From positions 1 to 64,000 of the forward strand of contig CAWACK010000015.1 of the NCBI GenBank assembly GCA_963780545.1: a stretch of DNA of 64,000 nucleotides. Reading direction: 5' to 3'. Below the pieces are notes generated by a model. It was not told the origin of the DNA. It saw only the letters and a list, made by a program, of their open reading frames with translations, and made no database searches. This document shows positions 63,607 through 64,000 of this stretch, piece after piece (position 1 is the stretch's first letter; every line of letters starts with the position of its first letter). The DNA is from UBA8941 sp963780545 (GTDB lineage: Archaea > Thermoproteota > Bathyarchaeia > TCS64). Position numbers and translations under genes: made by a program.

Positions 63607-64000
63607 ATCTTCACCTCCATACGGGCTGCATCTTCAGCCGCCTTGGCTGCAGTCGCGCTAGCCTCCGCGACTGATTCAGGTATGTCCCTGGGTCCGTGGC
63701 AGGAGCCACAGACGTATATGCCCGGCTTTCCGGTCTCCACGGGTCCCGAGACTGAGTCGCCCACCTCGAAGAAGCCGTACTCGTCGAGTTTAACCCCTAA
63801 GATGGGAGCGAGTTTTCTATTGTCCCTATGAGGCATCGCAGCGGTACAGAGTACAACCATCTCCACTTCGACATGGTCGACCCTACCAACCTCGGTGTTT
63901 TCATATAGGATAATTAGGTTCTTTGTGACTGGGTCCTCCCGGATCTCGCCTGGGCGACCTCTTATGTACTTGACGCCCCAGTGACTCTGAGCGCGATCGA
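63603..64000 (-). CDS. HdrA-N, FAD/ferredoxin HdrA-like subunit (partial, runs off the window)
   Basis: The open frame enters from the window edge and reads YIRGRPGEIREDPVTKNLII to the stop at 63603. It matches the end of part 1 of the fused HdrA: VEMVVLCTAAMPHRDNRKLA, LGVKLDEYGFFEV and GIYVCGSCHGPRDIPESVAE, which in the fusion lies just before part 2. Its FAD loop and ferredoxin motifs would lie beyond 64000. The stop overlaps the start of hdrA-C, so the two are coupled and probably form a pair equal to the fused protein. Confidence 0.88.
   Translation of the reverse strand, partial: DRAQSHWGVKYIRGRPGEIREDPVTKNLIILYENTEVGRVDHVEVEMVVLCTAAMPHRDNRKLAPILGVKLDEYGFFEVGDSVSGPVETGKPGIYVCGSCHGPRDIPESVAEASATAAKAAEDAARMEVKM

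Noticed and set aside
53466..64000. Evidence that the organism is a methanogen
   Set aside because: Hdr and Mvh genes alone do not show methanogenesis; no mcr, mtr or methyltransferase genes are in the window.

Overview
The window looks like a piece of a TACK-group archaeal chromosome, most likely Bathyarchaeia-like (inference). The reasons are an archaeal release factor aRF1, archaeal-type UMP kinase, an ESCRT-III/CdvB-family protein, an archaeal-type valyl-tRNA synthetase, an archaeal presenilin-like aspartyl protease, leaderless TATA-box promoters and a Hdr-Mvh redox cluster without any methyl-CoM reductase gene in view. No rRNA is present; one complete tRNA (Leu, anticodon CAA) is.

Layout. 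1-2.75 kb: low-complexity DNA and a shattered coiled-coil gene. 2.9-7.0 kb: sugar-phosphate isomerase-like TIM barrel, a decayed double-CDGSH protein, a winged-helix protein, a small zinc protein, an MFS transporter. 7.07-10.05 kb: an integration scar with two tRNA 3'-end repeats, a surface protein, beheaded restriction-modification genes and half an integrase. 10.1-20.7 kb: metallo-beta-lactamase, MFS, valS, AlkA-like glycosylase, ABC exporter and an exported CARDB-like protein. 21-26 kb: M20 amidohydrolase, thiazoline-carboxylate-hydrolase-like protein, aRF1, UMP kinase, ESCRT-III. 26.3-31.3 kb: a second mobile-DNA zone with tRNA-Leu, an integrase remnant, a 5'-truncated cysteine synthase, a transposase tail and an unusual pair of diverged repeats carrying many GGGGGAC heptamers. 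31.5-53.3 kb: metabolic genes (HdrC/HdrB-like pair, aldehyde and alcohol dehydrogenases, argG, two argH-family lyases, APC and MFS transporters, nitrilase, serine hydrolase, enolase-superfamily enzyme, M29-like peptidase, DUF116), then lipoate ligase and a GcvH-like protein.

53.5-64 kb is the centrepiece: a minus-strand operon reading hdrA-N, hdrA-C, mvhD fused to a winged helix, a double-length hdrA, mvhD, hdrC, hdrB, mvhG, mvhA and the hydrogenase maturation protease. By family knowledge it encodes a flavin-based electron-bifurcating [NiFe]-hydrogenase/heterodisulfide-reductase-type complex, here with two HdrA/MvhD modules. The GcvH-like protein and its ligase lie immediately downstream, which raises the possibility of a protein-bound lipoyl substrate.

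Caution: about two dozen conserved genes show single-base frame breaks, many at homopolymers. I read most of them as indel errors of a long-read or metagenomic assembly and give gene limits across the breaks, but the integration scars and the CDGSH decay involve larger losses or substitutions and are likely real.
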